Assembly (NCBI GenBank): GCA_965153455.1
Contig: OZ234494.1
Coordinates: forward strand, 26,837,354-26,901,353
Direction: 5' to 3'
DNA length: 64,000 nt
DNA from: Sphagnum compactum
Lineage: Eukaryota; Bryophyta; Sphagnopsida; Sphagnales
Both the position numbers and the translations under genes were made by a program. This document shows, one piece after another, positions 59,131 to 64,000 of the stretch (position 1 is the stretch's first letter; every line of letters begins with the position of its first letter). Under the pieces are notes generated by a model. It searched no databases. It saw only the letters and a program-made list of their open reading frames with translations, and was not told the DNA's origin.

Positions 59131-61472
59131 TCATTGTTGTGGGTGATGAACCAATTAAAGAGGTCTATCACCAAAAGAAAATGAAAATGTCAATCCCCCT
59201 CCCCCCCTTTCAAAACTAATTAATATGAATCATACTATAGTCACACTATAATATAAATTTAGAAAAAGAAAGGCACATTACGATAAATAAGAAATTATTA
59301 GCAAACAACAAAGTCAAAGATTGGGGCATAGCTCCATGATTGCAAATAAATGATACAATGCACATTACATATAATAAATAAATAAATTTATTTACATTTC
59401 CCTTAAATGGCTTAAAGGTAGAGACAAATATTTGCCTGAAACAAGCCCAATTTGTAAACCTTATAAATTATTCCAAAAATTACAAGATGCAACACACATA
59501 AGAAACCTTGCACACATTCATGAATATGTTTAAATGCGTTTCAACAACATTATGTCATGACATTTTAAATCTAGTTTGGACCACACTAATTGCTGCAAAT
59601 GCACACATAACAAAAGCATTAGAATGAAAGATGTATACTATATGAATAGTGAAAGGAGACATATGATTATGGCCTAACCTCTTGTACATACCACTACGAA
59701 ACTTGCGTGACTCTAGCAATAGCAAAATTGACACTTGAGCACACATCTTGAGCAAATGATGGAATTCAATTGTGAATTACCAAACATGACACTACAATCA
59801 ACACATATTTACCAACTATTCATGATAAACCCGAGTTCCCAACACAAAATCATATGGGTTAATGCAAAAATATTAGACACCAACACCGCACTTGATTCAC
59901 ACAATTGCAATGAGTTCTTAACATGTGGATCAAGTAACTACGTGTAGACATGCTTTACAAGATTCAATCCAAATGTAAAAATCACCATAGTACTAAACCC
60001 CACGTCCACCTACTCACGAGACCCACAATTACAATACCCATATCCTTTGTGGGATTCATCTTTTGCCGTGAGAACAAAGTTCCTTAAAATTATATGAAAT
60101 CGAGGAAAAAGATTAAAATTTTCTTTTAAAATAAGCAACACTTATCTTGTTGTTAGCTGTGTTTTGCTTGACTTGTCCCAATGGCAGGATGAAAAATGAT
60201 GATAGTAGGATGGAGTGCATCATCCTTCCACACCAAATGGATGAAAATGGAAGGCCTTGATAAACCTTTAAAAAAAGAAGAGAAAACAAGAGACATATGT
60301 TGTTAGGCTTGTTGTTCCTAGATAGGCTCCCCTCCCTCCCCTCCCCCTCCCCCCCCCCCACACATATATGCATTATGCTTGAGTTGGGAATATTTACACA
60401 AGGAACACATGTTCTACCAAATGATTTTGGAATAAAGGTTCCTTTGCTTTCTTTGCTATTTTAGTGTCATGATTCCCAATCTAAGCACACATGTAGCACC
60501 CCACCCCATCAAGGTCTAGACACTCTACACATGAAGTTTTAAAAAGTGGTATGAAAATAGATTATTTTCTAAGCTATGTAGTTCAATTGCATTCAATGTG
60601 AGATTATTGCCTACTTTTTGAGGATTTAACCACAATTATGGCATTTGAGAGCAAGAGGAGAATGTAATAAGGATTTGCAAATTTCCCCCATTTTAAGTTT
60701 TTGAGGGTTTTTTTTTTGGTGTCAAAACATTTTAGCCAAAATTTTGGAGCTCTTGAACTAGGTTTGAATGTGTATGATAATAATGTTTTAGCAAGAACTT
60801 ATTCGCCGGCCTAATGTTAAAGGCACACCAACATGGTGTGAAATTACAAAACCATTTTGTACCAATGGGAGGCCCCCACCCAAAAGACCTCCCCCGTCAT
60901 TTTGCAAAACGGAATGTTTGTCTACAAAGGATATAAAACACGAAAAAGTTTATATCATGTGTGGAGAATTGAGATGTGATATACCTAACTTTGGATGTTG
61001 GATGTTAATGTTAAAAATATGACGGGTAGGTTAGGAAACTAGATACTAATGTGAAAAGTTTTGAAGTGTTAGCATAATCATCCCCCCCCATTTGGGCCTA
61101 TCACAAAGATAATCTACCCTTAAGTGTGAACGGACTTTAAGGTTCGAAAAATATTTCATAAGCTTTCCAAAAATCCCCTTTTCCTTCTTTCGGAGGGTTA
61201 TATACAATTGTTGGACGTTAGCCCTCCCCTTTTTAGTCTACGGTGGTCACCTTCTTGTTCTAGGACAACAACATCCATTTTGATCACAACCCAAATCAAA
61301 GGCAAGTGCCATTAAAAGAAACACCCTCAAAAAGACACGACACCCAAAACAAGTAATAGAAACAAAAGGAATTCGGTAAAGGGAATGATGGTCTTGGCAA
61401 ATCAAATGTTTCACAAACCAACAAAATAAAACAAATGACAACTATTATTAACCTAACTAGTACCTAGTGTGC

Positions 61473-61503
<31 letters not shown>

Positions 61504-62150
61504 AAGCCAAGTTCCAAAGTTTTATGTTCAAAACCTCATGCACTATTTACACCTCAAGCCTTTCTTTGCCATCTTCACAAGCTAAGTACCCAAAGTATGA
61601 CATTTGTCTTCTCCTTTCCCCCCACACAAAAGCAAACACTTCACAAGACTAGTGCGGGGGGATGGCGCCGGGAGACAATGAGTTGCTAAGAAGACCACCA
61701 CCACCACCACAACAACAACAATTTTATGACAACAAGTTTACTTACATCACAACAACAACATTTTTACGATAACAAGTTTACGAGCTTCTCGTGTCAAGAA
61801 AAAGTACCCAAAAAAAAAAAAACAAAAAAACCCAATTGAAATTATTGCCTACAAGCCATTTGGCACACTCTTCACATGTAATTTTTAATATACCTAATAA
61901 AATGAAATACACCAAAAATTCTTGATTAAACAACAACTACAGAATTAAATTACTTGCTTATATTTTCGTGTCAAAGAAAATTTTAAAAATAAATAAATAA
62001 ATAAATAAAAATATATAAACTCTTGTTCCAACAACAAAAAAATTTACTTGCTTGCTTCTTTTATTGCCCAAAAAACAGAAAAAAAGGACAAAAGAAAAAA
62101 AAATCATATATGTGTATATATACACAAGACATATATTCAGAGCTGTCAGA
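59131..62150. other. Intergenic DNA, no recognised gene
   Basis: Only short frames without motifs occur. Simple repeats include a C-rich run (60330-60360), a CA run (61472-61497), CCA/CAA runs (61689-61715) and an AAAT run (61985-62010). A MITE-like end (AAGTGTGAACGGACTTTAA) lies at 61124-61143. Confidence 0.5.
61472..61497 (+). repeat. (CA)n microsatellite
   Basis: Thirteen CA units in a row, followed by CAAACACAAA. Confidence 0.93.
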
Positions 62151-62164
62151 AAGTGTCAGTGTGT

Positions 62165-62870
62165 TTTGTAGGTGGGTAACGAGAACCGCCGGGTAAATAC
62201 CAGGCCAGTGGATAGATACCTAGTACCACTTGGTACAGTACAATCATAACAGTTTCCTTTTGAGCTGTGTAAAAAGACTCTCCAGTATGGTAGGCAAGGT
62301 CAGTGGATACCCCCCGGGTAAAATTGCTCGCGTCAGCAGACCCTACCCAGGGCCACCGGGCAAACCATCATTTCGTATTATGTATAGCCGTGTTGACCGG
62401 TACAGTAGGTAAGTGTGTACCTATAACACTAGGCAAAGGAGACCCGGCGGGTAACCTACATGCCAGTGGGTCTGTGGATAGACGCTCAGAGCCACCGGGT
62501 AAAAGCTGCCCCAGTAGGGTTTATGTCGAGGAAGGGAATTCTTACCCCCCGGGTAAATTTGAAGCCTGTCACTGAAACGGATAGATACTTAGAACCGCCA
62601 TCCGGGTAAATATCACACACACCATCTTTCTTTACCTGTACAAAAAACTGCCCAGCACAATAATATGCCAAAACTAAGGGGACTCAGACCCTCCGGGTAA
62701 ATAGGAAGCGTGTCAATCGGGAGATGGGTGGATAAACAGAACCTCCGGGTAAATAAATGCTCGCCCATCGCTTTTAACCGTCCAACGAAAGACTTGCTTG
62801 CACCCCAGTTTTGAAAGGCAGGGATGTCAGTACGCAGGAAGATAGACCCGCCGGGTAACACACCCCAGCT
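62165..62870 (+). repeat. Array of CCGGGTAAA motifs upstream of the right-hand promoter
   Basis: CCGGGTAAA occurs, all on the plus strand, at 62189, 62314, 62495, 62549, 62602, 62693 and 62745. Close variants are at 62356 (CCGGGCAAA), 62447 (GCGGGTAAC) and 62851 (CCGGGTAAC). Many are preceded by AGAACC(G/T)CC or GAxCC and by a GTGGATAGATAC(C/T)TAG-like piece, so this is a degenerate tandem array. Spacings of 48-54 bp are common (48, 54, 53, 52), with others of 42, 91, 91, 106 and 125. The array is G+C rich compared with the DNA to its left and sits 0.5-1.2 kb before the putative transcription start. Small frames inside it are not called. Confidence 0.88.
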
Positions 62871-62957
62871 GTCAAAACTTGTCAGCGCGTACCTAACTGT
62901 GTATATAGCCTTATCGTGATTTTGTCAGTAGTCGGTTTAACTTTACCCGAGTTTAGA

Positions 62958-63307
62958 GGTTCAGACTCTAGATCAGCCTTTTATTTATTATCGCCAAAAA
63001 GCTAAATTAAAAATTAAAAATGCTAAAATCAAGTGGTGTTTGAGATTTTCAATAGCCGACATTTGACCAAAATTTAAGAAAAAAATCGCCTGATTTCTTC
63101 ACATAGTTCAAGTAGGTAGCCAAAAATATAGAAGTACCTTTTGAAAAAACTTCTTACACGTTGAGGTTGTAGCCAAATTTTGGCTTAAAATAATTCTTTT
63201 ACATTATTGAGCTGGTAGCCAAATTTGGCTAAATTTTCCTATAGATCATCGCCACTCTGGCTACGTCACAAAATTGACCAATAAAACACTGGTCTAGATT
63301 CAGACCA
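62958..63307. mobile_element. Possible MITE between the motif array and the promoter
   Basis: The left edge GGTTCAGACTCTAGATCAG + CCTTTTATT and the right edge, read inverted, GGTCTGAATCTAGACCAG + TGTTTTATT, form imperfect inverted repeats of about 28 bp. The interior is non-coding and repeats GTAGCCAAATTTTGGCT-like words at 63172 and 63211. No clear target duplication is seen. Confidence 0.5.
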
Positions 63308-63420
63308 AGCTCTCAGGGTGCCGGGGGCGGGCCCCTTCTTTCTTCAGGTCATCCCGCTTGTTCTTCCGGGTCTCCAACCCCCTTTATATTCCTCCCCACA
63401 CACAGCGTCCTCTTCTCTTT
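63255..63420 (+). promoter_or_regulatory. Putative core promoter of a gene running off the right edge
   Basis: In order on the plus strand are TACGTCA (about 63262-63268), GACCAAT (about 63276-63282) and a TATA-like CCTTTATATTCC at 63381-63392. A G+C-rich stretch (63317-63340) lies between the last two. A start near 63415 is inferred from the TATA-like box. Confidence 0.5.
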
Positions 63421-64000
63421 TCCCATTTGCGTTTCCTGCGCTCTGTTTTCTGCACTCTTTGCGTTGTTTGTCGCCTCCTTTCGCTCCCTGTTTTCTTCTC
63501 CTTCTTCCCCTCTTCTCTCTGTTTTCTTCTTTGTGTTACAGGTGTTCCTCATCCTAGTTACTCATAGTATCGTTGGTTTGATTTTTGAGTAATTTGATTC
63601 AGAAGTTTTCGTTGCTTTTGCACACATTGTAAGAGTTTGGATTGCCGCTTGGATTTTGTTTTTGTGGAGTCAGGGACTAGAGAGGGAGAGATAGGGAGAG
63701 CCCCGGACGAGTGGAATATGGTGTTTGAAGAAGCGGTGGTGTAGAGAAAAACAGATATTATTGACTCGTATTGATAGCTTGATCTAGTTTTTGGTTTCCT
63801 CTGTTTATTACATGTCGTTGTTGCAGCTGCTGTTGTCCTGAGATCAGGTGAAAGTGTTTTTTTTCCCCTGATCACCAGATGCGGAGTTTGCCGATCCTGC
63901 TGGAGTAGAGTTTGGTGCGATCTCTGGAGTTTTTTCTTTTTGGTCTTGCGAGGATCGAGTCTTCGGGGAGACCGGAAAGTTTGACCCTCTGGTTTTTTTG
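63415..64000 (+). other. Probable 5' leader (with intron donor) of a truncated gene
   Basis: The C/T-rich sequence (63405-63540) resembles the leader of the RSA1-like gene in composition. Possible 5' splice sites are CAG|GTGTTC at about 63541 and the stronger CAG|GTGAAAGT at about 63847. ATG triplets here (for example 63718 and 63880) open frames that stop within ten codons, so the main start is probably beyond the window. No protein can be named. Confidence 0.45.

Noticed and set aside
1-64000. CRISPR arrays, bacterial-type operons or tRNA/rRNA genes
   Set aside because: The tandem repeats lack unique spacers of constant length, no prokaryotic genes are present, and no A/B-box pair or cloverleaf fitting a tRNA was found by eye.

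Overview
This window is nuclear DNA of a land plant. It holds one complete protein gene, probably the promoter and 5' leader of a second, and much transposon-derived and tandemly repeated DNA. The plant call rests on three things: a long, finely split gene whose product has the domain order of the plant protein RSA1/EMB1579; Ty1/Copia elements with a primer-binding site matching plant initiator-Met tRNA; and decayed Helitron, PIF/Harbinger and hAT genes. The very A+T-rich intergenic DNA and mid-length introns would fit a non-seed plant such as a moss, but this is a weak guess.

Layout. 1-810: end of a broken Helitron helicase gene. 1590-3810: a large nested inverted repeat, then a PIF/Harbinger transposase relic cut by a Copia LTR. 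3810-11680: forward Copia fragment (LTR plus leader), a hairpin element, and a minus-strand Copia element with both LTRs, primer-binding site and polypurine tract, whose middle is replaced by an end of a CACTA-like element. 11680-20950: gene-poor A+T-rich DNA, with a possible rhodanese-like exon relic (13.5 kb), a strongly A+T-rich block (13.65-15.3 kb) and a second CACTA-like end (16.1 kb).

20960-34630: G+C rises over a promoter region, a pyrimidine-rich minisatellite of about 60-90 bp units, and a plus-strand gene of about 23 well-supported coding exons (22378-34626). Its product, about 1280-1295 residues, has a Gln/Tyr/Gly-rich N-terminus, RGG and Arg-Glu/Asp repeats, a DBC1-type domain, Lys/Glu-rich linkers and a C-terminal EF-hand-like motif.

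34630-62150: mostly non-coding, with a 13-copy 40-bp tandem repeat (40.8-41.3 kb), other degenerate tandem repeats (42.5, 47.5, 50.9 kb), a decayed hAT transposase (48.5-50.6 kb), MITEs, a dispersed repeat family and two 26-base G runs. 62150-64000: a promoter-like region with ten copies of a CCGGGTAAA-like motif, a possible MITE, CCAAT and TATA-like boxes and a C/T-rich leader running off the window.

I found no new multi-gene system. The most interesting signals are the CCGGGTAAA array upstream of the right-hand promoter, the minisatellite in front of the RSA1-like gene, and the 40-bp array open in all three forward frames.
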